From contig JAEXXM010000034.1 of assembly GCA_023405815.1 (NCBI GenBank), positions 17,797 to 81,796 on the forward strand: a stretch of 64,000 nt of DNA, written 5' to 3'. Shown piece after piece: positions 17,230 to 25,766 of this stretch. The first letter of the stretch is position 1, and the number at the start of each line of letters is the position of its first letter. The notes under the pieces are model-generated. The model made no database searches and was not told the DNA's origin. It was given only the letters and a program-made list of their open reading frames with translations. Both the position numbers and the translations under genes were made by a program. The DNA comes from Pseudomonadota bacterium (lineage in GTDB: Bacteria > Pseudomonadota > Alphaproteobacteria > Rhizobiales > Hyphomicrobiaceae).

Positions 17230-17873
17230 GTGGGGGCAACAGCCCGACCGTCATCAAGCTCGGCGGAAGCCTCGCCGAGAGCCGGAGGCTCCCATCGATC
17301 TTGAAGATCGTCGGCAGCGCCCGCCAGTCGTGCGTGATCGTGCCGGGCGGGGGGATTTTCGCCGATGCCGTGCGGGCGGCCTACAAGAAGCATCGCCTTT
17401 CCGAGGTGACGGCGCACCGGATGGCGCTGCTTGCGATGCATCAATCAGGGATGATGCTCGCCTCAATGCACACGCGTCTCGTCCCGGTCGAGACGTTGAC
17501 TGGCATTCGCAGGGCGCTGTCGGAAAGCCGCATTCCTGTATGGCTACCGCTCAAGCTGGCCGATGCGGACGAAAAGATCAGCGCCAACTGGCGCACGACG
17601 TCAGACGCGTTGGCGGCACGTCTCGCCGAGCGGCTCGGCGGTGTGCCGCTGGTGGTCGTCAAATCCTGCCGGGTCAATGCGGCCGACGCGGCCGCGCAGC
17701 TTGCGCACAAGGGGATCGTCGATCCGGCGTTCGCCGAGATCGTCGAGCGTTCGGGCTCGCCGTGGCGGGTTCTCGGTGCCGGGGATGAAGCCGAGTTGGC
17801 CCACCGGCTTGGCGCGGCGTATCGATCCGGTCGACGCAAGCCGGCCAAGCGTGCTATCGCGCGACGGAGATGA
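17226..17873 (+). CDS. mfnE: MfnE-like amino acid kinase family protein (methanofuran pathway)
   Basis: 215 residues from GTG 17226, overlapping the folB stop by four bases (GTGA). The N terminus IKLGGSLAES and IVPGGGIFAD are the nucleotide and substrate loops of the amino acid kinase fold; VVVKSCRVN and the Arg/Lys-rich tail follow. At about 215 residues it is shorter than glutamate-5-kinases and has no PUA domain. In methanogens MfnE phosphorylates aminomethylfuran phosphate to the diphosphate that MfnF uses. The neighbouring mfnB and mfnF support this role. Confidence 0.82.
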   Translation: MSGGNSPTVIKLGGSLAESRRLPSILKIVGSARQSCVIVPGGGIFADAVRAAYKKHRLSEVTAHRMALLAMHQSGMMLASMHTRLVPVETLTGIRRALSESRIPVWLPLKLADADEKISANWRTTSDALAARLAERLGGVPLVVVKSCRVNAADAAAQLAHKGIVDPAFAEIVERSGSPWRVLGAGDEAELAHRLGAAYRSGRRKPAKRAIARRR

Positions 17874-17915
17874 CCGCCGTCATCGGTGGAACATGCGGTC
17901 GAGGCACGGCTTCTG

Positions 17916-19367
17916 ATGGCTGACAAAAGGCTATTGTTCCTGACCGGGCGGCTCGCCGAGCAGCGGCTGGCCGATACGGTGGCAGCCATGGGGCTGCCAA
18001 ACGGCTCGTGGCGCATCGCCAACCTCGGCATCAAGGTGGCCGCGCTGATGACCGAGAACATCGTGCGTAATCGCCTGAAGGAGCCGCTGGAGGCGGACCG
18101 GGTCATCGTGCCGGGGCGAGCGCGTATGGACCTGTCGCATCTCTCCGACCACTACGGCGTGCCCTTCGAGCGCGGCCCGGACGAGATCATCGACCTGCCG
18201 CAGTATTTCGGGAAGGACGGCGGCCCGCCCGACCTTTCGAAGCATGATATCCGCATCTTTGCCGAGATCGTCGACGCGCCGGGGCTTTCGACCGAGGCGC
18301 TCGTGACCAAGGGGCGCGAACTCGTCGCCAAGGGCGCGGACGTGGTCGATATCGGCTGCCAGCCGGACGTGAAGTTTCCGCACCTGGAGGAGACCGTCGC
18401 GGCGATGAAGTGCGCGGGCCTCAAGGTGAGCGTCGATTCGGGCGAGGTGGACGAATTGCGCCGCGGTGCGCGGGCAGGGGCCGATTTCGTGCTCAGCCTC
18501 GATGAATCGAACATCGATGCGATCGCGGGCACGGCGTGTGTTCCGGTGCTGCTGCCGAGGCCGCATGGCGACCTCGACTCCTTGCTGCGCGCGATTGACC
18601 TGTGCAAGGCCAAGGGTATCCCGCACATTGCCGATCCTGTACTCGATCCCATCAACTTCGGGTTCATGACGTCGCTCGAGCGCTATGCGCAGCTTCGCCG
18701 GGTGCGGCCCGATGTCGAGATCCTGATGGGTACGGGCAACCTCACCGAGCTGACAGACGCCGACAGCCAGGGCGTGACGGCGATGCTGATCGGCATTTGT
18801 GCCGAGCTGCAGATTCACAATGTGCTGATCGTGCAGGTTTCCCCGCATACCCGGCGCACCGTGGAGGAGCACGATGCGGCGCGTCGGCTGATGTACCGCG
18901 CGCGCGAGGACGGAAATTTGCCGAAGGGCTACGATGCCGGGCTTCTATCGCTGCACGAGCTACGCGCTTTTCCCGACACGCCGGAGCAGATCACCGAGAA
19001 TGCGAAAGAGGTGCGGGATTCCAACTACCGTATCGAGGCCGCCACCGACGGTCTGCACGTCTACAACCGTGACGGCCATCACGTGGCGCAAGACCCGTTC
19101 GCGCTGTTCGACAAGCTGGGCGTCGAGCAGGACGGTGCGCATGCGTTCTATCTCGGCTACGAGCTGGCGAAGGCCGAGATTGCCCGCGCGCTCGGCAAGC
19201 GCTATTCGCAGGACGGTGCGCTCAACTGGGGCGTCGCCGCAGATCGGAAGTCAGAAGACCTGACGCAGCACGCGCCGGAAGGGGCGACGCTGAAAGCTGC
19301 CCGCAAGGAGAAGAAGGATGCCGCGTATCGTCGAAACGATCGTGACGACGAGCAACGCGAAGGGTGA
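17916..19367 (+). CDS. Dihydropteroate synthase-related protein of the H4MPT gene cluster (DUF6513 plus pterin-binding domain)
   Basis: 483 residues from ATG 17916 (GAGG 11 bases upstream). The N-terminal 125 residues are an extra domain (LLFLTGRLAEQRLADTVAAM); the middle is a TIM barrel like dihydropteroate synthase: GADVVDIGCQPD, LKVSVDSGE, DFVLSLDESN, HIADPVLDPINFGF, MGTGNLTELTDAD. The tail is Lys/Asp-rich. Such DHPS-related proteins are found in methanogens and in H4MPT-using bacteria. H4MPT synthesis does not use p-aminobenzoate in the folate manner, so the reaction is uncertain; a pterin-dependent step of methanopterin synthesis is a fair guess. It overlaps the DUF447 gene by 50 bases. 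Confidence 0.82.
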   Translation: MADKRLLFLTGRLAEQRLADTVAAMGLPNGSWRIANLGIKVAALMTENIVRNRLKEPLEADRVIVPGRARMDLSHLSDHYGVPFERGPDEIIDLPQYFGKDGGPPDLSKHDIRIFAEIVDAPGLSTEALVTKGRELVAKGADVVDIGCQPDVKFPHLEETVAAMKCAGLKVSVDSGEVDELRRGARAGADFVLSLDESNIDAIAGTACVPVLLPRPHGDLDSLLRAIDLCKAKGIPHIADPVLDPINFGFMTSLERYAQLRRVRPDVEILMGTGNLTELTDADSQGVTAMLIGICAELQIHNVLIVQVSPHTRRTVEEHDAARRLMYRAREDGNLPKGYDAGLLSLHELRAFPDTPEQITENAKEVRDSNYRIEAATDGLHVYNRDGHHVAQDPFALFDKLGVEQDGAHAFYLGYELAKAEIARALGKRYSQDGALNWGVAADRKSEDLTQHAPEGATLKAARKEKKDAAYRRNDRDDEQREG

Positions 19368-19884
19368 GGTTCATATTGCACCGCTTGGGCTGATTGCCGA
19401 GGGGGAGCAGTGGGTGATCGCGCCATTCCGGCCCTCGCGCACGCTGGACAACTTGAGCGAGGTACCATTTGCGGTGGCGAGCCATACCGATGACGTGCGC
19501 GTCTTCGCCGGCGGGGTGACCGGCCGCAAAGGTTGGCCGACCACGGCGGTCGAGCATGTGCCGGGTGTACGGCTCGCCGATGCGGTGTCGCATTGGGAGC
19601 TCGCGGTGGAGAAGCTGACCGACGATCCGCAGCGGCCGCGCTTTTCGTGCAAACTGGTGAACGTAGAGAGCCATCGTCCCTGGGAAGGGTTCAATCGCGC
19701 CCAGGCCGCTGTACTCGAATGCGCCGTGCTGGTGACGCGCCTCTCCATGCTGCCGCCGGAGAAGATCGACAACGAGCTCAAGTATCTCGAGATCGCCATC
19801 TCCAAGACTGCGGGGCCGCGCGAGGAGGAAGCGTGGGGCTGGCTGATGGAGAAGATCGAGGCATGGCGAGCGAAGCAAGAATAG
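19318..19884 (+). CDS. DUF447 family protein (H4MPT-associated)
   Basis: 188 residues. The start region IVETIVTTSNAKGEVHIAPLG and the segment PFRPSRTLDNL are typical of DUF447, a flavin-reductase-like split-barrel family of archaea and of methylotrophs with H4MPT. The C-terminal half is helical (EKIDNELKYLEIAISKTAG). It overlaps the DHPS-related gene upstream and the GNAT gene downstream (22 bases), a tight operon. The role is unknown; flavin binding is inferred from the fold. Confidence 0.8.
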   Translation: MPRIVETIVTTSNAKGEVHIAPLGLIAEGEQWVIAPFRPSRTLDNLSEVPFAVASHTDDVRVFAGGVTGRKGWPTTAVEHVPGVRLADAVSHWELAVEKLTDDPQRPRFSCKLVNVESHRPWEGFNRAQAAVLECAVLVTRLSMLPPEKIDNELKYLEIAISKTAGPREEEAWGWLMEKIEAWRAKQE

Positions 19885-20360
19885 TCATCCGCGGCGAAAG
19901 CCAGGAGGATGGGGAAGCCATCCGGGCGCTGCTTAATTCGGCATTCGGCGGCAGCGCGGAGAGCAGTCTGGTGGACAGGCTGCGCGAGAGCAAGGAGCTG
20001 GTTCTCGGCCTCGCGGCCGAGGCCGACGGGCAGATCGTTGGCTACATTGCGCTGTCCGCGCTCAAGTCACCTGAGCGCGCCTTGGCGCTGGCGCCGGTTG
20101 GCGTAGTGCCGAGCCATCAGCGCCGCGGCGTCGGTGGCAAGCTGATCAAGGAAGCGTTGAAGCTGGCGCGCGCCGAGGGATGGCGCATGATCTTCGTTCT
20201 GGGGGAGCCGGAATACTACGGGCGTTTTGGGTTCACGACGCAATGCGCCGCGCGTTTCGATTGCGAATATGCGGGTCCGTACTTCCATGCGTTGCAGCTG
20301 ACGGAAGATCCGGTGGCGGTGGACCCCGTGGTCTATTCTGCAGCCTTTGCCGATCTCTAG
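19863..20360 (+). CDS. GNAT family N-acetyltransferase
   Basis: 165 residues from ATG 19863, inside the 3' end of the DUF447 gene. The acetyl-CoA loop VVPSHQRRGVGGKLI is clear, followed by FVLGEPEYYGRFGFTTQ, the YhbS-like C-terminal half. The acceptor is unknown. It lies in the H4MPT operon, but acetyltransferases of this type are common passengers. Its stop overlaps by four bases with the stop of the convergent mfnF-like gene. Confidence 0.8.
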   Translation: MASEARIVIRGESQEDGEAIRALLNSAFGGSAESSLVDRLRESKELVLGLAAEADGQIVGYIALSALKSPERALALAPVGVVPSHQRRGVGGKLIKEALKLARAEGWRMIFVLGEPEYYGRFGFTTQCAARFDCEYAGPYFHALQLTEDPVAVDPVVYSAAFADL

Positions 20361-21379
20361 TACGTGTCCGCAAGCAGCGAGAGGGCGACGGCAGGAGCAC
20401 AGCGCGTCGCCCATCCGCGGCAAGCGTCGCTGGCTCGTGCCAGCTCGCCAAAGTGCGTGCAGCCGCGGCCGAGAAGGTGCGCGAGGTGGGCGATCTCTTC
20501 GGCACCGACGCCCGCGGCCACGATGGGTGCGCTCCCCGGGAGTGAGGCGGTCGCGAGAACGTCGCTGATAGCTGATCCGATCTCGTGCATCTGCTGAGCG
20601 GCGATATCGCGTGCCGCATCCTGCCAATCATCCAGCGAGGTGTCGGCAGCATCGCGACCGAAGCAACGGGCGAAGCGTTCGAGGCTCTCGGGAAGTGACT
20701 TGCCGCGCGCATCGAGCGTTGCGTGCTGATCGACATCGTCAGGGAGAGTGCCAAGAACGCGGCGGACGTCGGCCATGTTTGCGAAGTTGCCGGCGGCGAG
20801 GCGTTGGGTTCGCCCCTGCAGCGTGCCTCTTTGCGCAGCGACGCTGACATCGGTACGCGTCAAGCCGGTGTAGACCAGTTCGCCGGTTGCGAGGCGATCG
20901 CCGTCGGTCAGTCCGCGCGCGGCGATCTTGCCGTCGCGGACGGCGATGATGTCGGTGGTGGTCGAGCCCATGTCGACGAGGAGGGCGTCCGGACAGCTCC
21001 GGGCGACGAGTGCTGCGGAAGCGAGGAAGTTCGTGGAGGCGACGCTCACCGGGTCGCTCTCTGCGGCATCCGGCGCGCCGAGACCGCGCAGGCCCATCCA
21101 GACTTGGAAGGTCGGCAGAAGGGACTTCAACCGGTCGATGATCACGCGGACGCCCGTGGCGCGGTCGGGGAAGATCTCGCACAGCTCCCCGGTCATTGTA
21201 GCGGCGTGCGTGTCGGCCCGCGAAATGAGGTCGGCGGCTTCGGCGAAGGCCGCGTCGAGGCGGTCGATCCCCCGCCAGAGCGGGCAGGCGATCTGGCGCA
21301 CGGCAATGGTGCGTCCGTCCTCGGCAAGTGCCACCTTGAGGTGCGCACCACCTACGTCGTATCCGGCCGTGATGGCCAT
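20357..21379 (-). CDS. mfnF: MfnF-like hydantoinase/oxoprolinase-family protein (H4MPT-linked C1 transfer)
   Basis: 340 residues from ATG 21379; the frame runs on to 21442, into the promoter region. The N terminus AGYDVGGAHLKVAL is an actin-like ATPase phosphate loop, and DMGSTTTDIIAV is the second. This is the H4MPT-linked family that includes MfnF, which joins the furan diphosphate to tyramine in methanofuran synthesis. A C-terminal stretch (APIVAAGVGAEEIAHLA) completes the fold. The gene is transcribed away from the HisA-like gene, with 68 bases between. With mfnB and mfnE nearby, three methanofuran steps are present. Confidence 0.82.
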   Translation of the reverse strand: MAITAGYDVGGAHLKVALAEDGRTIAVRQIACPLWRGIDRLDAAFAEAADLISRADTHAATMTGELCEIFPDRATGVRVIIDRLKSLLPTFQVWMGLRGLGAPDAAESDPVSVASTNFLASAALVARSCPDALLVDMGSTTTDIIAVRDGKIAARGLTDGDRLATGELVYTGLTRTDVSVAAQRGTLQGRTQRLAAGNFANMADVRRVLGTLPDDVDQHATLDARGKSLPESLERFARCFGRDAADTSLDDWQDAARDIAAQQMHEIGSAISDVLATASLPGSAPIVAAGVGAEEIAHLAHLLGRGCTHFGELARASDACRGWATRCAPAVALSLLADTY

Positions 21380-21447
21380 CGGTTTTACGCTCGCGTTTTT
21401 CCGTCCGCCGCGCCGTGTTACACGAGGGGAACGTGGAGGCAAGCAGC

Positions 21448-22155
21448 ATGGACGTGGTCCCGGTCATCGACGTGCGACATGGCGCGGCGGTCGCCGCCAT
21501 TCGCGGGGACCGTGCGTCGTACAGGCCATTGGCGACGCCGCTGGCCGAGGGCAGCGACCCCGTTGCAGTAGCGCGCGGCTATGCGCGCCTGTTTACCTTT
21601 CCGATCCTCTACATCGCCGATCTCGACGGGATCGAGGGGCGCGGACGGAATGCCGGTCTCATCGGCGCGCTTGCTGCGGCTCTTCCCGGCGTCCGCCTTT
21701 GGGTCGACGACGGCGCGCGCCCGGTCGAGGCCGGTCGGCGGATCGCGGCGCAGAGCGCGTGGCTGCCGGTCGTGGGTACAGAGAGCATGGAAGGGGAGAC
21801 CGATATAGATGCGCTGCGCAGTCTGCCGCGCGACGGCTACGTGCTCTCGCTCGACTTCAGGCGCGAGGGCTTCATCGGGCCGCCCGTGGTTCTGCACGAG
21901 CCTCTGTATTGGCCGCGGGACATCATCGTCATGACGCTTGCCCGAGTGGGGGCCGGCGAGGGGCCTGATCTCGAACGGGTCAAGGACATCGTCGCGCGTG
22001 CGCAAGGGCGACGAGTCTATGCGGCTGGTGGTGTCCGCGACCGAGCCGATGTCGAGGCGCTGCACCAGGCAGGTGCAGCGGGTGTTCTCGTCGCTAGCGC
22101 ACTGCATGCCGGAAAAGTAAAAGCCGGCGACCTCAGAGAGATCGCCGGCCTTTGA
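21448..22155 (+). CDS. HisA/HisF-like TIM barrel protein of H4MPT clusters
   Basis: 235 residues from ATG 21448, which follows GGAGG; an upstream GTG at 21415 lies too close to the divergent gene. The N terminus VVPVIDVRHGAAV resembles the HisA start (V-D-x-x-G-G), and YAAGGVRDRADVEALHQAGAAGVLVASALH is the phosphate-binding C-terminal part. It is shorter and more divergent than true HisA. Such HisAF-related proteins recur next to H4MPT genes in methylotrophs and methanogens, with no settled function. The last codons form a hairpin with a T run. Confidence 0.78.
   Translation: MDVVPVIDVRHGAAVAAIRGDRASYRPLATPLAEGSDPVAVARGYARLFTFPILYIADLDGIEGRGRNAGLIGALAAALPGVRLWVDDGARPVEAGRRIAAQSAWLPVVGTESMEGETDIDALRSLPRDGYVLSLDFRREGFIGPPVVLHEPLYWPRDIIVMTLARVGAGEGPDLERVKDIVARAQGRRVYAAGGVRDRADVEALHQAGAAGVLVASALHAGKVKAGDLREIAGL
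22123..22153 (+). terminator. Hairpin at the 3' end of the HisA-like gene
   Basis: An 8-bp stem GCCGGCGA/TCGCCGGC (22123-22130 with 22142-22149) is followed by CTTT. It lies inside the last codons of the HisA-like gene, so the terminator is encoded within coding sequence. Confidence 0.6.
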
Positions 22156-22242
22156 TGTCGTAGCACGAAGGGGAGAGCAGAACTCGCGCCGGGGGTGTTC
22201 TACCCGTTCCAACGGCCAGAAAGCAGTCTACCCAATCGCTGC

Positions 22243-22279
22243 AGCAGGCCCCTCTTCAAAGGCGGGGCATCATCCTGCT
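22243..22279 (-). terminator. Imperfect hairpin downstream of fae
   Basis: AGCAGG plus CCCC (22243-22252) can pair with GGGG and CCTGCT (22264-22267, 22274-22279), with a bulge on one side. No T run follows on the minus strand, so it may protect the fae message at its 3' end rather than end transcription. Confidence 0.4.
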
Positions 22280-22295
22280 GTGGACGGTGTCCGCT

Positions 22296-22808
22296 TCAAG
22301 ACTTCGCACCGAAGGGGTGAGAGGCGGAGTTACGCTGAGCGGTCACCTCGGCAGCGGTCGGCTTGCCGGCGACGGCGCGAGCGATCGACTCCTTCACCGC
22401 GCGGTAGTTGAAGTCCTGGATCTTGGCGTCGTCAGCGGCTTCCCAGTGGATGAACACGCCGACGCAGATGAAGATGTCGTCAGCCTCGGAAGCGGGGATC
22501 ACGCCCTCGGCGACCGAGTCCTGAACGGCCTTGGCGACGCCGTACTGGGCAGGTCCGAACATCTGAACGGCCTGGCGGGCGTCCTTGATGGTGACCTTGT
22601 TGTAGAGGATCGTGTTCGGCTTGCAGGGCAGGTTCGGAGCAATGACGGCGAGGAGGGTGGTGAAACCGTCCTTGTTGTTCGTCAGCGCGTTGCAGAATGC
22701 AACTTCAGCGGCCGAGCCGCGCGGACCCATGAGAAGGTCGATGTGAGCGACTTCGTTACCGTCACCGACGAGCGACTCGCCGACGAGCACCTTGTTGATC
22801 TTGGCCAT
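22296..22808 (-). CDS. fae: Formaldehyde-activating enzyme
   Basis: 170 residues, the normal length for the stand-alone enzyme. The N terminus MAKINKVLVGESLVGDGNEVAHIDLLMG carries the catalytic His22; PNLPCKPNT and KVTIKDARQAVQMFGPAQYGVAKAV are strongly conserved. It condenses formaldehyde with H4MPT to methylene-H4MPT in the cytoplasm, feeding MtdB. It ends the minus-strand cluster, but 201 bases separate it from orf7, enough for its own promoter, as expected for one of the most abundant proteins of methylotrophs. Codon choice is strongly biased to preferred codons. Confidence 0.96.
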   Translation of the reverse strand: MAKINKVLVGESLVGDGNEVAHIDLLMGPRGSAAEVAFCNALTNNKDGFTTLLAVIAPNLPCKPNTILYNKVTIKDARQAVQMFGPAQYGVAKAVQDSVAEGVIPASEADDIFICVGVFIHWEAADDAKIQDFNYRAVKESIARAVAGKPTAAEVTAQRNSASHPFGAKS

Positions 22809-23009
22809 TTCGGGGTTTCTCCCAAGCTATAAGCACCACGAGCACCAACGCCACCCCGCCGAGGCCGGGAGCACCGGTATCTGCCCAATTCGAAATGCCA
22901 TCCTTCGTTTCTGCGTCCGGCGACGAAGTCGACGAACCGGTTGGCCGGATAGCGGCGCGCCATAAACGCCGCCCCTAGATAGCCTGAGGCATATGTCCGA
23001 GACAAGGGG

Positions 23010-23873
23010 CTAAGGAGCCTGCGCAAGGCTCAATGCGTCGCACACAAAGGATACAAAAAGGGTCGCTACAACGAGGTCGGCAGTCGTCCCCGGATTAACG
23101 TTCCGCGCCTTCAGCTCTGCATCGAAATCGAGCAGTTCTTTCTCTGTGCTGCGCTGCGCAACGGGCTGCCAAAGGGGTGCCAGGGCGAGAGCCCTCTGAC
23201 GGACGTCATTGGCCACCGCTTCACCATGTTTGCGGATGATGTGGCTGTCTGCAAATTGGGCAAGGTAGGCCATGTGCAGCGTGGTGATGGCCAGTTGCGG
23301 ATCGCTCGTCAGTGCTCGCGCCCGGGTAAGCTGCGGCAGCCCAAACTCGAAAATGTCTGAGAAGTCCGTCGTGTAGTTGAAGGCGATGCGGTCCCGCCCG
23401 GCGGCGAGTGCCATGGCCTCGAGGAGGCCGATGGTCGGCGGCATGGCAACGTCCTGCTCGGGGGCTTCTCCAAGACCCCCAGGCTGGGCTCGCCGGATGG
23501 CGGCGTAGACGGATGCCGCATCGCCGGAATCGAGGGAGGAGAGCACCGCGCGGAGACGGTCGCGCAGGCTCGTCTCGAGCTTCATCTGTGCTGCTGCTGC
23601 GAGCGGGGCACACAGGAGCAGGATGCCGAGATTGGTATTGCAGCCCGCTGCGGCGAACGAGGCTTCGACGGCGCGCAGGATGCGGGTGCCGACCTTCATG
23701 CCGCCGGCAGCGACCCATGGTGCGGCGGCTTCGGCGCTGGCTTCGAACTGGGTGACGTCCATGCCGTGGCCGGCCGCATGGATGTGAACGTTGCCGGGTT
23801 TGAGGGCCGTGAGCTCGGCGCGGCAGGCGGCAAGGAAGAGCTCGCCGACCTCCTTCTCGCTCAGACGGGGCAT
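23010..23873 (-). CDS. orf7: Orf7, triphosphoribosyl-dephospho-CoA synthase-like protein of the H4MPT cluster
   Basis: 287 residues from ATG 23873; the longer frame to 24155 overlaps orf5 deeply and has wrong composition. CitG-like features are LKPGNVHIHAAGHGMD near the N terminus, NTNLGILLLCAPLA, and DFSDIFEFGLP. In M. extorquens orf7 stands between orf5 and fae and is needed for the H4MPT pathway; its exact step, thought to lie in cofactor synthesis, is unsettled. Here it begins inside orf5 (13-base overlap). Confidence 0.87.
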   Translation of the reverse strand: MPRLSEKEVGELFLAACRAELTALKPGNVHIHAAGHGMDVTQFEASAEAAAPWVAAGGMKVGTRILRAVEASFAAAGCNTNLGILLLCAPLAAAAQMKLETSLRDRLRAVLSSLDSGDAASVYAAIRRAQPGGLGEAPEQDVAMPPTIGLLEAMALAAGRDRIAFNYTTDFSDIFEFGLPQLTRARALTSDPQLAITTLHMAYLAQFADSHIIRKHGEAVANDVRQRALALAPLWQPVAQRSTEKELLDFDAELKARNVNPGTTADLVVATLFVSFVCDALSLAQAP

Positions 23874-24829
23874 TGCGCGGGAGCGGGCATGGGCCGCCGG
23901 TGCTCGGCGACCGCGTGGAGGAAGTCCTCGACGATCATCTCGGCGATGTTCACATCGGCGACGCTCTGCAGGCCGCGCCAGGAGGGATTGCTGTTCACCT
24001 CGAGGACGAGGAGCTGGCCATCGGGTGCGCGGATGAGATCGACGCCGGCGTAGTCGCCACCCACCGCGGCGAGTGCGCCCAGAGCCAGCTCTGCCATCTC
24101 GTCGCTCGGCACATGCGCGATGGGCGAGCCGCCTTGATGGACGTTGGTAATCCAATTTCCGGCGCGGCGGGCCATGGCGGCGATGACGCGGCGACGCGTG
24201 ACGATGACGCGCCAGTCCTCGAATGTCGCGCCCGAGGACGGCACGAAATCCTGCAGGTAGTAGATGTTGTCGGCAGCCTCGGGTGCCGGCAACTCACTGA
24301 CGTCGTCCACGCGCAAGAGCCCCTTACCCTGCGAGCCGAAGAGCGGCTTGTAAATCAGCGGTCGTCCGGCTGCGCCAACATAGGCATCGGCGGGAGGCAG
24401 GGTCTCGACCGTTCGCGTGCGCGGGGTCGGGATGCCTGCCTTGTGCAGAAGAAATGTCGTCGCCGACTTGTCGACGCAGCGCTCGATGGCGCGCGCATCG
24501 TTCCACACGCGCACGCCGCTTTCGCGCAAGGCATGCAGCAGGCCGAGACGGAAGGTGATCTGCTCGAGCGTTCCCGCCGAGATCGAGCGGACGAAGACCG
24601 CATCCGGCAACTCGCCGTTGAAGCCCGGGATATCTATTCCGCTCTCGAGCCCAGTATCGAAGGCGCAGCGCGGAAGCGAGCTGACGACGACATAAGCTCC
24701 GCGCTCACGCAGCGCGTCGGCGAGACGGCGCACGTGCCAGTTGCCGCTCTCCTCCTCGAGGAAAAGAGCGATCTTCAGTCCGCTGGCGCTGGGCTCAGCG
24801 GAAGCTTTTATCGACGACGTCTGGAGCAA
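23861..24829 (-). CDS. orf5: Orf5, RimK-type ATP-grasp ligase of the H4MPT cluster
   Basis: 322 residues from TTG 24829, the only usual start codon before the conserved region KIALFLEEESGNWHVRRLA; it overlaps mch by 35 bases and has no clear ribosome site, so coupling is likely. ATP-grasp features: PLIYKPLFGSQGKGLLRV, the ATP loop; FVPSSGATFEDWRVIV; VLEVNSNPSWRGLQ, the metal site. It is similar to MptN/RimK ligases that add glutamate to methanopterin-type cofactors. In M. extorquens orf5 is required for C1 growth. Start choice is the weak point. Confidence 0.85.
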   Translation of the reverse strand: MLQTSSIKASAEPSASGLKIALFLEEESGNWHVRRLADALRERGAYVVVSSLPRCAFDTGLESGIDIPGFNGELPDAVFVRSISAGTLEQITFRLGLLHALRESGVRVWNDARAIERCVDKSATTFLLHKAGIPTPRTRTVETLPPADAYVGAAGRPLIYKPLFGSQGKGLLRVDDVSELPAPEAADNIYYLQDFVPSSGATFEDWRVIVTRRRVIAAMARRAGNWITNVHQGGSPIAHVPSDEMAELALGALAAVGGDYAGVDLIRAPDGQLLVLEVNSNPSWRGLQSVADVNIAEMIVEDFLHAVAEHRRPMPAPAQCPV

Positions 24830-25766
24830 GTTGGCCCGCGTGGAATGAGGTGCCGGTGTCGAGGTTGGAGACGATTACCTCGGCCGGGCTGAACAGCATC
24901 GGATCGATCTTGTAGAAGTCGCCGCCGGCGGCAGCAAAGATTTCGGCGAAGGGTTCGCCGTAAGCAGCACAGGTGCTGGAGGGGAGCTGCTTTGCGAGTT
25001 GCTCCGCCGCCTCGTTCGTGCCGCGGACGAAAAGTTGCACGCGGCCGCCGTAGATCACGGCGTCGTTGGTGCGGCCCATGGCCTTGACGAAGTCAGGGAC
25101 TGGCGGCGCGATGGGTGCGGTGCCGATGCCGTCCTCGATGTGATCCAACGGGAAGTGCAGCTCGTGCGCCTTGTGAAGGGCGACCTCGAGCACGCGGGCG
25201 GCGATCTGCACGCTGCCGGCAATGCAGCCGGTCGGGGCATAGAGGACCGTCAGGTTGGCGGGCTGGACGCCGCAAGCGGCAGCAACCGAGCGTGCGACCG
25301 AGGCGGGCGGGGCTTTGTCGCCCTCGATGACGAGCGAAGCCTTGCTGTAGTGGTCGACGTAGCTGAGATCCTTGAACAGCGCCTCGACGCGAGAAAGCGC
25401 GCGTGCGGGTCCGGAGCCGAGCGCGAAGAAGCCGCTCTCCTGCTCGGTGATCTGCCAGCCGGCGTACTGGCTGCCGAGGCACGCGACAACCGGGTTGGCG
25501 GCATGCACGGTGATGCCGAGCGGCCAGCGCTTGAGGCCCGAGTCGTTGTGGATCGTCACGGTGCCGAGGCCGCCGAGACAGACTTCTGCGAGACGGCGGC
25601 CGGCCTCGAGACCGCCCGGCACGTGAGCGCCCATGTCGATGCAGCGCTCGCCGGCGCCGCCGATCGTCACCGCGCAGCGCAACGCGTCGGCGTCGGCCAC
25701 TATGCCTTCAACGAGCTTGGCTGCGCGCGCCGAGACGCTCGGGGCCGGGCCGTTGTACTTCTGCAT
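24795..25766 (-). CDS. mch: Methenyl-H4MPT cyclohydrolase
   Basis: 323 residues from ATG 25766. The sequence matches bacterial Mch along its length, with GGAGERCIDMGAHVPGGLEAGR, GSGPARALSR, and LYAPTGCIAGSVQIAARVLE. It hydrolyses methenyl-H4MPT to formyl-H4MPT between MtdB and the formyltransferase/hydrolase complex, whose genes are not in the window. The start lies 59 bases inside orf17, an unusually deep overlap. Confidence 0.94.
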   Translation of the reverse strand: MQKYNGPAPSVSARAAKLVEGIVADADALRCAVTIGGAGERCIDMGAHVPGGLEAGRRLAEVCLGGLGTVTIHNDSGLKRWPLGITVHAANPVVACLGSQYAGWQITEQESGFFALGSGPARALSRVEALFKDLSYVDHYSKASLVIEGDKAPPASVARSVAAACGVQPANLTVLYAPTGCIAGSVQIAARVLEVALHKAHELHFPLDHIEDGIGTAPIAPPVPDFVKAMGRTNDAVIYGGRVQLFVRGTNEAAEQLAKQLPSSTCAAYGEPFAEIFAAAGGDFYKIDPMLFSPAEVIVSNLDTGTSFHAGQLAPDVVDKSFR

